Of a stretch of 27,684 nucleotides of DNA, positions 7,326-15,837 are shown piece after piece. The notes below the pieces were generated by a model. That model was not told the origin of the DNA. It did not search any database and worked only from the letters and a program-made list of their open reading frames with translations. The stretch spans positions 1 to 27,684 of the forward strand of contig DAXETY010000134.1 in the NCBI GenBank assembly GCA_051155755.1, in the 5' to 3' direction. A program made the translations under genes and the position numbers. The stretch is from DAXETY01 sp051155755. Lineage in GTDB: Bacteria > Desulfobacterota > Desulfobacteria > Desulfobacterales > SG8-13. Numbering within the stretch: the first letter of the stretch is position 1; every line of letters begins with the position of its first letter.

Positions 7326-7669
7326 GTGTCGGTGGCTTTCATTTCATCCAGGTGATCGGAATCCAGGGATCGAAACGTGCGGCTGAACAGCACCAGGGCA
7401 AAGGCCAGCACACCGAAGGAAATCACGATGGCGGTGAGGATCAGCGCCTGGGGCAACGGGTCCGCATACGGGGCCGTCAGCACCGACTGTCCCTCGGCAA
7501 TCAGGGGCGGATAACCCCGCGTCAAGCCCGCGGCGACGAAAATCAACAGATTGATGGCATTGGACAGCAGCACCAGTCCGATGATCAACTTGACCGGCGT
7601 TCGACACAGCAGCAGAAAAATCGAGGTGCCGAACAGGAAACCGACAACGATCGGAGCCAGCAGATTCAT
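7322..7669 (-). CDS. mrpC: Na+/H+ antiporter subunit MrpC (MnhC/PhaC, NuoK-like)
   Basis: This 115-residue, three-helix protein is homologous to NuoK. It carries GFLFGTSIFLLLCRTPVKLIIGLVLL near the N-terminus, then SNAINLLIFVAAGL, and DPLPQALILTAIVISFGV in the third helix. The DPxPQALiLTAIVI motif is characteristic of MnhC. The ATG at 7669 overlaps the mrpB stop (ATGA). In the complex MrpC lies between subunits A and D and contributes to the lateral ion path. Length and order within the operon are canonical. Confidence 0.94.
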   Translation of the reverse strand: MNLLAPIVVGFLFGTSIFLLLCRTPVKLIIGLVLLSNAINLLIFVAAGLTRGYPPLIAEGQSVLTAPYADPLPQALILTAIVISFGVLAFALVLFSRTFRSLDSDHLDEMKATDT

Positions 7670-8073
7670 GGCGATTCCCCCTCCGCCAGTGAAAGAATGA
7701 TGGTCAGAACGGCCCCGATGACCACCAGGTAGACCCCCACGTCGAATACAACCGGCGTGCCCACATGCATGCCCTCCAGGCTCCCCCAGAGCCCGGTCAT
7801 GAAGGGGCGTCCGCTCAGCAGACCGGCGACACCACTGCCCAGTGCGGTCAACAAGCCCGCGCCGATCAGAAACAGCGGATTCACCCGCAGCAGCTTGCGG
7901 GTATCATCCACGCCGTAAGCCAAGCTGTGCAGGATGAAAGTGGCCGACGCCACCAGCCCGCCGATGAAGCCGCCGCCCGGAAGATTGTGTCCGCGAAACA
8001 GCAGAAACGCGGAAAGCAACAGCAGCATCGGCATCAGATAACGGGTGGCGGTGACCAGAATGACGGGACGCAT
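7666..8073 (-). CDS. mrpB: Na+/H+ antiporter subunit MrpB (MnhB/PhaB)
   Basis: This 135-residue protein has four predicted helices. The segment FRGHNLPGGGFIGGLVAS at about 30-47 is the MnhB signature (GhnxPGGGFxgGl), and VGTPVVFDVGVYLVVIGAVL near the C-terminus is also typical. The start is ATG 8073 because CAGGAG lies six bases upstream. The same frame extends to a GTG at 8109 inside the end of mrpA, a less likely alternative. This is the one junction in the operon with a small gap (22 bp) instead of a stop/start overlap. A separate mrpB next to a full-length mrpA places the cluster with the seven-gene (group 1 type) Mrp systems. Confidence 0.93.
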   Translation of the reverse strand: MRPVILVTATRYLMPMLLLLSAFLLFRGHNLPGGGFIGGLVASATFILHSLAYGVDDTRKLLRVNPLFLIGAGLLTALGSGVAGLLSGRPFMTGLWGSLEGMHVGTPVVFDVGVYLVVIGAVLTIILSLAEGESP

Positions 8074-8095
8074 GCGGTTCTCCTGTAACGGGTTT

Positions 8096-10504
8096 TTAGG
8101 GAACTTCACCCTTGGAGGGCGGGTTGCCTTCCCGCCCAGGGCCCGGATTTTTTCGGTCCGATTGGACCCCGGCCTCCTGCGAGAGCGGCCCTCGGTCGGC
8201 GGCCGGTTCTGCGATCGGCCGCAGCTTCAAAAGGGTATAGACGCCGATGCCGGCCAGGGAAAGCACCACGATTTCTCCCAGGGTGTCCAGGGCTCGAAAA
8301 TCGACAATAATCACGTTGACCACGTTGCGTCCGTGGGCCAGCAAGAGGCTGCTTTCGGCAAAATAGGAAGACAGCCGCGATCCTTCCTGGACGTTGAGTG
8401 CCACCATCACCAGAAAGGTCATCAACAGGCCACTGGCACCGGCCACCAGGATATTGCCGGCCAACTGTTTGGGACGGGCAACGCGTTGATACTCGGGCAG
8501 CCGATAAATCACCAGCACGAACAGTATGACGGTCATCGTTTCGATGATAAACTGCGTCATGGCCAGATCCGGTGCCCCGAAGTCGATAAACAGCAGTGCC
8601 ATGCCGTAGCCGACCACCCCCATGGCGACGATGGCGGTCAATCTGGACCCGGCCCCGGCGGCCACGCCGGCTCCCAGGATCATCAGCACGCAGATGACCA
8701 GTTCGAAAAAGCGCACATCGATTCCGGAAAAGCCCGGGGGAACGGTGCTGTACCGGACCAGCGTCATCGCGGTAAGGACCAGCGTGCTGAGCACGATGAT
8801 CAGAATGTAGCGATAAAGATAGCCCCCCTGCAGGATGCGGGTCTGCCAGGCCGCCAGGGATTTCAGCCCTTCCAGGCCGATCCAGTAGCCGCGGTCGGGC
8901 CCCCACCGACCGATGCTTCGCCAGCGGTCCAACGGCTCCGGCCGATGGATATAGCCCAGATAGAGTCCGCATCCCAGCGCGACGGTCGCCGCACTGAGCA
9001 CCAGCATCGGGTTTAGACCGTGCCAGAGAGCCAGATGCACCGGGACGGCCCGACCGGCGACGGCCGAGGCCGCCGGTCCGACCAGGGCTCGGTCGAGCAA
9101 AAACGGCGCCAGGCCGAATACCAGACCCGCCAGTGCCGGCACCGCGGGGCCGATCAGCAGGTCCGGCGAAGGTCCGTGTCCGTGGGTCGGCGTCGACTGC
9201 TCGCCGGCTCCAAAAACCGGTCGAATGACCATGACGGCGGCGGCGGCCAGCAACAGGGCACTGGCCGTCAATGCGGCGCCGGTGACCGCCCACCAAAGCC
9301 GCCCGGTTTCCAGAACCGTTTCGTAGATCAATTCCTTGGCGATAAAACCCAGCAGGGGCGGCAGCCCCGCCATGGAAGCCCCGGCCAGCACGACCGCTAC
9401 GGTGATCAACGGCAGGTGTCGATACAGACCGCGTATGTGCCGAATGTCACGCAGGCCGGTTTCGTGATCGATCACGCCGGCGGACAGAAACAGCGATCCT
9501 TTGTAAAGCGCATGACCGATCAGAAAAACCACCGCGGCACGGGCGGCGTACCCTGTTCCGAAGCCCGTGAGAAAAACCAAAGTGCCGAGCCCGTTTACGG
9601 TCGTGTAGGCCAACAGCCGCTTGAGGTCATGTTGCAGCAACGCCAGCCAGGCGCCCGACACCATGGTTACCGCGCCCACCGCGATCAGGGAAACCTGCCA
9701 TAATTCCGTGCCGCCGAGCACCGGGTTCAGGCGCATCAACAGGTAAACGCCGGCTTTGACCATGGTGGCCGAATGCAGGTATGCGCTGACCGGGGCCGGG
9801 CCTTCCATGGCCGACGGCAACCAGAAGTGAAACGGAAACTGGGCCGATTTGGTGAAAGCGCCGATCAGAATCAGCACCAGGATGGCCGGATACAAGCCAT
9901 GGCCCCGGATGGTATCGGCTTCGGCGAACAGTTCATACATTTCCAGACTCGGGCTGACGGCACCGAGCAGCAGGAAGCCGGCCAGCAGGGCCAGGCCGCC
10001 GAGGCCGGTGACCAGAAGCGCCTGCAGGGCCGCTTGCCGGGCCGCCTGGCGGTGATGGTCGAATCCGATGAGAAAATAGGAAGTCAGGCTGGTCAATTCC
10101 CAGAAAACGAAAACCGTGATGGCGTTGGCGGACAGCACCACTCCGAGCATGGAGGCCATGAACCCCAGCAGAACCATGTAAAAACGGCCCAGTTCCGGGT
10201 GACCGGCCAGGTATCCGCCGGAGTAAAAGACGATCAGGGTGCCGATGCCGGTGATCAGCACTGCAAAGACCAGGCTCAGGCCGTCCAGGTAAAACGAAAA
10301 CGAGACGCCCAGCTGCGTCACCCAGGGGGTACTTTCCACCAGGGTGGCGTCCGATGCGATTTCGGGCAAATATCCCAGGAAAAACACCAGCAGGCTCAAC
10401 GGCAGCAGGCTGAGCACCGCACCGGACCATCGCGGAATCAGGCGGTGCAACCCCGGGGCAATGAAGGCCAGCACGAATCCGGATATCACGGCCGTGGAAA
10501 TCAT
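8096..10504 (-). CDS. mrpA: Na+/H+ antiporter subunit MrpA (MnhA/PhaA)
   Basis: This 802-residue protein has about 20 membrane helices. The first ~500 residues are NuoL-like, with Glu136 in FWELTSLTSYFLIGF, Lys219 in GAFTKSAQFPFHFWLP, and Lys250 in SATMVKAGVYLL. This is the residue set used for proton transfer in this superfamily. The C-terminal part contains a NuoJ/MrpB-like region: GYGMALLFIDFGAPDLAMTQ followed by ETMTVILFVLVIYRLP, and then a helix preceded by VNVIIVDFRALDTLGEIVV. This arrangement is characteristic of MrpA, and the length is normal (about 800). The ATG at 10504 has GCAGGAG upstream at a slightly long spacing. It is the first gene of the operon, downstream of the promoter at 10599-10627. 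Confidence 0.95.
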   Translation of the reverse strand: MISTAVISGFVLAFIAPGLHRLIPRWSGAVLSLLPLSLLVFFLGYLPEIASDATLVESTPWVTQLGVSFSFYLDGLSLVFAVLITGIGTLIVFYSGGYLAGHPELGRFYMVLLGFMASMLGVVLSANAITVFVFWELTSLTSYFLIGFDHHRQAARQAALQALLVTGLGGLALLAGFLLLGAVSPSLEMYELFAEADTIRGHGLYPAILVLILIGAFTKSAQFPFHFWLPSAMEGPAPVSAYLHSATMVKAGVYLLMRLNPVLGGTELWQVSLIAVGAVTMVSGAWLALLQHDLKRLLAYTTVNGLGTLVFLTGFGTGYAARAAVVFLIGHALYKGSLFLSAGVIDHETGLRDIRHIRGLYRHLPLITVAVVLAGASMAGLPPLLGFIAKELIYETVLETGRLWWAVTGAALTASALLLAAAAVMVIRPVFGAGEQSTPTHGHGPSPDLLIGPAVPALAGLVFGLAPFLLDRALVGPAASAVAGRAVPVHLALWHGLNPMLVLSAATVALGCGLYLGYIHRPEPLDRWRSIGRWGPDRGYWIGLEGLKSLAAWQTRILQGGYLYRYILIIVLSTLVLTAMTLVRYSTVPPGFSGIDVRFFELVICVLMILGAGVAAGAGSRLTAIVAMGVVGYGMALLFIDFGAPDLAMTQFIIETMTVILFVLVIYRLPEYQRVARPKQLAGNILVAGASGLLMTFLVMVALNVQEGSRLSSYFAESSLLLAHGRNVVNVIIVDFRALDTLGEIVVLSLAGIGVYTLLKLRPIAEPAADRGPLSQEAGVQSDRKNPGPGREGNPPSKGEVP

Positions 10505-10598
10505 TGAAAAGGCATCTCCTGCAGGAGGGAACGATCCGGCACATGGGGAGCCGGGGTGAAGCGCACGTTACGCAGCAGGCAGCCCCCGGCAATGGGAT

Positions 10599-10627
10599 AC
10601 CATAGAAACATCGGGTATTCCTGTCAA
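10599..10627 (-). promoter_or_regulatory. Predicted sigma70-type promoter for the mrp operon
   Basis: On the minus strand a consensus TTGACA (10622-10627) and TATGGT (10599-10604, four of six matches) are separated by exactly 17 bp. Transcription would start near 10592, leaving a leader of about 88 nt before mrpA. It lies in the 271-bp divergent spacer between mrpA and the M20 peptidase gene, which is the natural place for control of both. Confidence 0.6.
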
Positions 10628-10695
10628 ATCTTTTTCGCCGGCAGACCCGCAGTCCGGAAACCTGGTTATATTCCCGATCAAACCGCGATGCGGCC

Positions 10696-10725
10696 TTGAC
10701 GGATCGGTTCGATCTCGGATATGAC
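10696..10725 (+). promoter_or_regulatory. Possible sigma70-type promoter for the M20 peptidase gene
   Basis: TTGACG (10696-10701, five of six) and TATGAC (10720-10725, four of six) are 18 bp apart. A start near 10732 would leave a leader of about 44 nt before the ATG at 10776. It is weaker than the opposing mrp promoter, from which it is separated by about 70 bp. Confidence 0.4.
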
Positions 10726-10775
10726 AACGGCGGATCGGCGCTTCGCCTCCGCTTTTACTGAGAATTTCACCTGCG

Positions 10776-11867
10776 ATGCAAACCATGACACCAATGACCG
10801 ATATTCGGCAGCTACTCGAGGAGCTCATCCGCTTCAAGTCCACCCATTCCAACACGGAAGAAATTCATCGGTGCGCGGATTACATCGCCGGCTGCCTGCA
10901 GCGCTGGGGGATCGAGCACCGCCGCCTGAATTTCCAGGATGTTCCTTCGATACTGGTGACTCCCGCCGGCGAAACCTGCCCGGTCCTGCTCATGTCCCAT
11001 ATCGATGTGGTGGAAGGCGGTGAGGCCCAATTCGAACCCCGGCTGGAAGGCAACCGCCTTTACGGCCGCGGCAGCATTGACGACAAATATGCCGTGGCCA
11101 TGTCCATGCTTCTCTTTCGGCAGTACCTGCAGCGGCTGGGCCGACAGTCAGCGGTTCCCTTCGGTCTTTTGATCACCGGGGACGAAGAGATCGGCGGAGC
11201 CAACGGGGCCAAGAAGGTCCTGCCGCTGGTAAAAGCGCGTTTTTGCATCGCTCTGGACGGCGGACAGCCGGAAAAAATCGTGGTCAAGGAAAAGGGCATT
11301 TTGCACTTGAAGCTGATTTCCAGCGGCCGCAGCGCGCACGCCGCCCGCCCCTGGCTCGGGGAAAACGCCATCGAGCGGTTGTTCGCCGATTTCGCCAAAA
11401 TCCGGACGTTCTTCGAGGAAGATGTTCCGGATCACTGGCACCGCACGATCAATTTCAGTCGGGTCAGCGGGGGCAAATCGATCAACCAGGTGCCCGACAC
11501 CGCCGAAGCCACCTTCGACATTCGCTACACCGAAAACGACGACATCGAGGCCCTGGTCCAATCCATTCAGTCCGCTATTCAGGGACGCCTGGTGATCGAA
11601 AAAAAAGAACCGGTATTCCTGGGCGGCGATTCGCCCTACCTGGACCGTTTGCTGGAAGTGGCCGCCGGCACCCGGACCGGATTCGAACACGGGGCCAGCG
11701 ACGCCCGGCACCTGTTCGAATACGGCATCAAAGGGATCGTCTGGGGCGCCGACGGCGGAATGAGCCAGCACACCGAAAACGAGTTTGTCGATTTGCAAAC
11801 CGTCGAAACCATCTTCGAACTGCTGACACGCTACTTCGATCATTTGCCGGACAGCGATGCGGCCTAA
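10776..11867 (+). CDS. M20 family metallopeptidase (ArgE/DapE/ACY1/CPG2-type dipeptidase or deacylase)
   Basis: This 363-residue cytoplasmic dizinc hydrolase has the expected metal ligands and catalytic residues: His75 in MSHIDVV with Asp77, Asp102 in GRGSIDDKYA, the Glu pair 137-138 in GDEEIGG, Asp161 in ALDGG, and His332 in SQHTENEF. The dimerisation lid domain occupies about 172-285, with GRSAHAARP carrying the conserved His188. GASDARHL near 308-315 is another family motif. Family members remove amino acids from dipeptides or acyl groups from amino acids; the exact substrate cannot be read here. The gene lies 128 bp upstream of a peptide-type ABC importer on the same strand, which suggests it processes imported peptides. 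The start is uncertain between in-frame ATGs at 10776, 10785 and 10794. No signal peptide is visible. Confidence 0.9.
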   Translation: MQTMTPMTDIRQLLEELIRFKSTHSNTEEIHRCADYIAGCLQRWGIEHRRLNFQDVPSILVTPAGETCPVLLMSHIDVVEGGEAQFEPRLEGNRLYGRGSIDDKYAVAMSMLLFRQYLQRLGRQSAVPFGLLITGDEEIGGANGAKKVLPLVKARFCIALDGGQPEKIVVKEKGILHLKLISSGRSAHAARPWLGENAIERLFADFAKIRTFFEEDVPDHWHRTINFSRVSGGKSINQVPDTAEATFDIRYTENDDIEALVQSIQSAIQGRLVIEKKEPVFLGGDSPYLDRLLEVAAGTRTGFEHGASDARHLFEYGIKGIVWGADGGMSQHTENEFVDLQTVETIFELLTRYFDHLPDSDAA

Positions 11868-11995
11868 GCGCCTCGATTTCCGTGAGACGCGCCCCGTCTT
11901 CCGGCGATTGCCCGCGCCGGTGCCACCCGGATACCGGCAGGGGCGTGCGGTTTAAAAACCGAAACGTAACACACGATCAGGAGGGAGGAAAAACG

Positions 11996-13600
11996 ATGAA
12001 AAAACTGGCAGTTCTCTTTATCGGACTGGCCCTGGCACTCAGCGGAACAGCGCTGGCCGCTCCCAAGATGGGCGGCACGCTGGTCTTCGGTCGGGGCGGA
12101 GACAGTGTCGGACTCGACCCGGCTTACGAGACCGACGGCAATTCGTTTATGGTGTGCGACAACATTTACGAAGCCCTGGTCGCCTACGCGGATGAATCCA
12201 CATCGCTCGAACCCGGTCTGGCCGAAAAATGGGACATTTCGCCGGACGGCAAAACCTACACTTTTCAATTGCGCAAGGGGGTCAAATTTCACGACGGCAC
12301 ACCGTTCAACGCCAACGCCGTGGTGTTTTCCATCGGCCGCATGATGAAAGATCGCAATGTGAAATTTTACGGCGAAGGCTGGGAGATTCCCGCCCAGGAG
12401 CGGCCGCCCGAATACTGGGTGTCCATGGAGATGGACGACATCGTCGAATCCATCGAAGCCGTCGACGACGACACGGTGGTGTTCCGGCTGAAACGGGTCA
12501 ACGCGCCCTTTCTGGCCAACATGGGGATGGACTTTGCCGACATCATCAGCCCCACGGCCTTTTTGAAAAACCCCAAGGAGTTCCTGCGCAACCCGGTGGG
12601 CACCGGCCCCTTCAAATTCGTGCGCTGGGTCAAAGACGACCGCATCATTCTGCAGCGCAATCCGGACTACTGGGACAAGTCCGCCGGACCGTATCTGGAC
12701 CAGCTGATATTCCGGGCCATTCCGGAAAACTCGGTGCGCTTCCTGGAGCTGAAAACCGGCAACATTCACATCTGCCAGTTTCCGAACCCGGCCGACATCG
12801 TGCTGGCTGAGGAAGACCCCAACCTGAAGATCGTCTCCCAGCCGGGGATGAACATCGGCTACCTGTCCTACAACCACACCAAAGAGCCCTGGAAAAGCAA
12901 CGTGAACCTGCGCATGGCCATCGCCCATGCCATCAACCGCAAGGCCATCGTGGACAACATCTATCAGGGCCTGGGCGAAGTGGCCAAAAACCCGATTCCG
13001 CCGACCATGTGGGGCTACAACACCTCGGTGCCGGGCTATCGGTTCGACCCCGAACGCGCCAAAGCGCTGCTGAAAGAAGCCGGCTTCCCCAACGGTGAAG
13101 GACTGGGCGAGATCGCCCTGTGGTCCATGCCCGTGCCGCGGCCATACAATCCCGAGGGTCTCAAAGTCGGCGAGGCCATGGCGGCCGACCTGGCCGACGT
13201 GGGCATCACGGCCAAGGTAGTCACCTACGAATGGGGCACCTATCTGAAACGCCAGCGGGAACAACCCGAAGACATGGATCTGTTTCAGCTCGGCTGGACC
13301 GGCGACAACGGCGACCCCGACAACTTCCTGGCCGTGCTGTTCGACGGCCTGGCCTCACCGGCCATCCGGACCCAGTGGCACAACGAGCGCTACCACGAGT
13401 TGATGATCAAAGGGCGCGAAACCATCGATCAGGACAAGCGGGCCGAGATCTACAAAGAGGCCCAGCAATTGCTCTATGACGAGTGCCCGGTGATACCGAT
13501 CGCCCACTCGACCGTCAAATGGCCGGCGTTGAACAACGTCATGAACTTCAAACTGCATCCCACCGCGTCGGTGCGAATGAAGAACGTTTGGTTGGAGTAG
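11996..13600 (+). CDS. Family 5 extracellular solute-binding protein of a peptide-type ABC transporter (DppA/OppA-like)
   Basis: This is a 534-residue secreted protein. Residues 1-22 form a Sec signal peptide (KK, hydrophobic LFIGLALALSG, cleavage after ALA). There is no lipobox Cys, so it should be a free periplasmic protein. SBP_bac_5 features include GGTLVFGRGGDSVGLDPAY, the KWDISPDGKTYTFQLRKGVKFHDGTPF motif region (about 78-104), NPVGTGPFKF, and RMAIAHAINRKAI. The family binds di- or oligopeptides, or sometimes nickel, haem or opines; substrate not determined. The start ATG 11996 has GGAGGGAGG just upstream. In the spacer before it, an imperfectly spaced palindrome CGGTTTAAAAACCG (11948-11961) could be an operator. 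It is followed by permease and ATPase genes in the same direction, completing the importer. Confidence 0.93.
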   Translation: MKKLAVLFIGLALALSGTALAAPKMGGTLVFGRGGDSVGLDPAYETDGNSFMVCDNIYEALVAYADESTSLEPGLAEKWDISPDGKTYTFQLRKGVKFHDGTPFNANAVVFSIGRMMKDRNVKFYGEGWEIPAQERPPEYWVSMEMDDIVESIEAVDDDTVVFRLKRVNAPFLANMGMDFADIISPTAFLKNPKEFLRNPVGTGPFKFVRWVKDDRIILQRNPDYWDKSAGPYLDQLIFRAIPENSVRFLELKTGNIHICQFPNPADIVLAEEDPNLKIVSQPGMNIGYLSYNHTKEPWKSNVNLRMAIAHAINRKAIVDNIYQGLGEVAKNPIPPTMWGYNTSVPGYRFDPERAKALLKEAGFPNGEGLGEIALWSMPVPRPYNPEGLKVGEAMAADLADVGITAKVVTYEWGTYLKRQREQPEDMDLFQLGWTGDNGDPDNFLAVLFDGLASPAIRTQWHNERYHELMIKGRETIDQDKRAEIYKEAQQLLYDECPVIPIAHSTVKWPALNNVMNFKLHPTASVRMKNVWLE

Positions 13601-13621
13601 GCAACTAGCGGCCGCGTAAGG

Positions 13622-13654
13622 AAGGGGAAGAAGCTCCGCCGTTCTTCCCCTTTT
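13622..13654 (+). terminator. Stem-loop with T-run between binding protein and permease genes
   Basis: AAGGGGAAGAA (13622-13632) pairs perfectly with TTCTTCCCCTT (13642-13652) around a 9-nt loop and runs into TTTT. It lies 22 bp after the binding-protein stop and about 70 bp before the permease start. A leaky intrinsic terminator or 3'-end stabiliser here would give more binding protein than permease, as is common in peptide importers. A second small hairpin (13694-13708) follows just before the permease gene. Confidence 0.65.
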
Positions 13655-13724
13655 CCTGCAACCGGAACCGCCGGCCATTGAGGCCTTTCGTTCCGGTTCG
13701 CCGAACCGAAACATTGCGATTGTC

Positions 13725-14729
13725 ATGCTGGCTTACATTATCCGCCGCATCCTGATTTTGATTCCCACCCTGCTGGGGGTGTCGGTCATCGTGTTTCTGA
13801 TGCTGCACCTGACCCCCGGGGATCCGGCCGAGCTGCTGCTGGGCGAACGGGCCACCCCCCAGGCGCTGGATGAGATGCGGGAGCACCTGGGTCTGAAAGA
13901 GCCCCTGTACGTTCAGTACGGCATGTTTCTCAAGCGGCTGATGCAGGGCGACCTGGGAGAGACCATCTGGACCCGGCAAAAGGTGTGGACGGAAGTTACC
14001 CAGCGCTTCCCGGCCACCATTGAGCTCTCGGTGGCGGCTCTGGTGATCAGCTGTTTTTTCGGCATTTTGTTCGGAATCGTATCGGCCACCCGGCAGTACT
14101 CGATCTTCGATTACCTGAGCATGCTCGGCGCCCTGGCGGGGGTCAGCATGCCGATTTTCTGGCTGGGACTGGTGTTCATGCTCATATTTTCGCTCCACCT
14201 CGGATGGCTTCCGTTGTCCGGACGTCTGAGCATCGGGGTGGATCTGGAGGTCATCACCAACTTCTACATTCTGGACGCGATCCTGACCCGCAACTGGACG
14301 GCGCTCAAGGATGCCGTCTGGCATATCATCCTGCCGGCGGTCACCCTCAGCACGATTCCCACGGCCATCGTGGCCCGCATGACGCGTTCGGCCATGCTGG
14401 ACGTGCTGCGCCAGGATTATATCAAGACCGCCAAGGCCAAGGGGCTGTCCAAGATGATGATCATTTTCAAACACGCCCTGCGCAATGCCCTGATTCCGGT
14501 GGTGACCACCATCGGGCTGCAGTTCGGCGTCCTGCTGGGCGGGGCGATCCTGACCGAAACGATCTTCGCCTGGCCGGGGGTGGGCAAATGGATGTACGAT
14601 GCGGTCATGCAGCGCGACTACATGGTCATCCAGGGCGGCACCCTGTTCATCGCCGCCCTGTTCGTTCTGATCAACCTGGCCGTGGATGTGCTCTATGCGG
14701 TGATCAACCCCCGCATCAGCATGCGCTGA
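13725..14729 (+). CDS. Peptide-type ABC transporter permease, DppB/OppB-like
   Basis: This 334-residue inner-membrane protein starts with the typical first helix MLAYIIRRILILIPTLLGVS and HLTPGDPA, which marks DppB/OppB-type permeases. About six helices are predicted. The EAA loop that docks on the ATPase is at DYIKTAKAKGLSKMMIIFKH (about 229-248), followed by NALIPVVTTIG and ETIFAWPGVGKW, all family hallmarks. The ATG at 13725 has no strong ribosome-binding site, so translation may be modest. It would pair with the DppC-like permease encoded 98 bp downstream. Confidence 0.93.
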   Translation: MLAYIIRRILILIPTLLGVSVIVFLMLHLTPGDPAELLLGERATPQALDEMREHLGLKEPLYVQYGMFLKRLMQGDLGETIWTRQKVWTEVTQRFPATIELSVAALVISCFFGILFGIVSATRQYSIFDYLSMLGALAGVSMPIFWLGLVFMLIFSLHLGWLPLSGRLSIGVDLEVITNFYILDAILTRNWTALKDAVWHIILPAVTLSTIPTAIVARMTRSAMLDVLRQDYIKTAKAKGLSKMMIIFKHALRNALIPVVTTIGLQFGVLLGGAILTETIFAWPGVGKWMYDAVMQRDYMVIQGGTLFIAALFVLINLAVDVLYAVINPRISMR

Positions 14730-14827
14730 GCCCCGCGGCCCGCAACCCTTAAAAATCGATCCGACATCGGGGAAAACTTGCATTCAACCACCGTGGACCG
14801 AAACGCAAACCTTGCAGCGAAGACGCC

Positions 14828-15724
14828 ATGACCACAGCCGCAGCCACCAGCCGACACCCACTGGACCGCCACCCGATGTTGGAGCAGCTCAGCCGCCTGT
14901 GGCAGAACAAGACCGCCGTAGCCGGCCTGGTGGTCATCGTAATTTTTTTCCTTGCGGCGATTTTCGCCCCCTGGCTCACACCCCACGACCCGCTGGAGAC
15001 ATCGCTCTACGACCAGCTCAAACCGCCGGTGTGGGACGAAAAGGGCACCTGGAATAACATCCTGGGCACCGACGACCTGGGGCGGGACACCCTGTCGCGG
15101 ATCATTTACGGGGCGCGCGTGTCCCTGGTGGTGGCGGTGGTCAGCGTCGGGCTGGCGTTTTTTTTCGGCACCCTGCTGGGCTGTCTGTCCGGCTACTACC
15201 GCGGCAAGATCGACAGCCTGATCATGCGGGTCATGGACATGATCCTGGCTTTTCCGTACCTGCTGCTGGCCATCGTGGTGGTGGCCTACCTGGGCCCGAG
15301 CCTGCAAAACGCCATGTTCGCCATCGGCATCACCTACGTGCCCCGCTTTGCACGGATCGTGCGCGGCAGCGTGCTGGAGGAAAACGGAAAAGACTACGTC
15401 ATGGCGGCCCGCTCCATCGGTGCCGTCGATATGCGGATCATGTTTCTGACCATTCTGCCGAACTGCATGGGACCGCTGATCGTGCAGACCACCCTGAGCA
15501 TGGCCTCGGCCATCCTGGATGCGGCCGCGCTGAGTTTTCTCGGGCTGGGCGCCCAGCCCCCCACTCCCGAATGGGGGGCGATGATCGCCCGCAGCCGGGG
15601 GCTGATCCTGCGGGCGCCGTGGGTGATGACCTTTCCGGGCATTGCCATTTTGCTGGCGGTGCTGGGGTTCAATTTACTGGGGGACGGACTGCGGGATGCG
15701 CTGGATCCGCGGCTGCGCGACTGA
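14828..15724 (+). CDS. Peptide-type ABC transporter permease, DppC/OppC-like
   Basis: This 298-residue protein has an N-terminal cytoplasmic stretch, a first helix at about 37-57 (AVAGLVVIVIFFLAAIFAPW), and the periplasmic segment LGTDDLGRDTLSRIIYGARVSL, a clear DppC/OppC signature. The EAA loop reads DYVMAARSIGAVDMRIMFLT around residues 189-208. SFLGLGAQPPTPEWGAMI near the C-terminus is also diagnostic. It forms the second half of the transmembrane channel with the preceding permease. The start ATG 14828 lacks a strong ribosome-binding site. I see no clear regulatory element in the 98-bp gap before it. Confidence 0.94.
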   Translation: MTTAAATSRHPLDRHPMLEQLSRLWQNKTAVAGLVVIVIFFLAAIFAPWLTPHDPLETSLYDQLKPPVWDEKGTWNNILGTDDLGRDTLSRIIYGARVSLVVAVVSVGLAFFFGTLLGCLSGYYRGKIDSLIMRVMDMILAFPYLLLAIVVVAYLGPSLQNAMFAIGITYVPRFARIVRGSVLEENGKDYVMAARSIGAVDMRIMFLTILPNCMGPLIVQTTLSMASAILDAAALSFLGLGAQPPTPEWGAMIARSRGLILRAPWVMTFPGIAILLAVLGFNLLGDGLRDALDPRLRD

Positions 15725-15741
15725 AGGGCTTACGCCGGTTT

Positions 15742-15792
15742 GATTGGTTCGATTGGTTTCATTGGTTCCCGAAGTCGGGTGATGCCCGACTT
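15742..15792 (+). repeat. Triple 9-bp tandem repeat followed by a perfect 8-bp stem-loop
   Basis: GATTGGTTC (15742-15750), GATTGGTTT (15751-15759) and CATTGGTTC (15760-15768) stand head to tail. Immediately after, AAGTCGGG (15772-15779) pairs with CCCGACTT (15785-15792) around a 5-nt loop. The structure occupies the 113-bp spacer between the permease and ATPase genes. There is no real U-tract, so mRNA stabilisation or attenuation is as likely as termination. Confidence 0.5.
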
Positions 15793-15837
15793 TACAGACC
15801 CTGACCATGATGCCGATCCAATACCACAAATGAATTT

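Noticed and set aside
11864..13264. A 466-codon minus-strand open frame opposite the binding-protein gene.
   Set aside because: It is an antisense shadow rich in His/Val/Gly, lying over a gene with a clear signal peptide and family motifs on the plus strand.
13605..14783. A 392-codon minus-strand open frame opposite the first permease.
   Set aside because: It is an antisense shadow with His/Gln/Asp-rich low-complexity composition. The plus-strand permease is certain.
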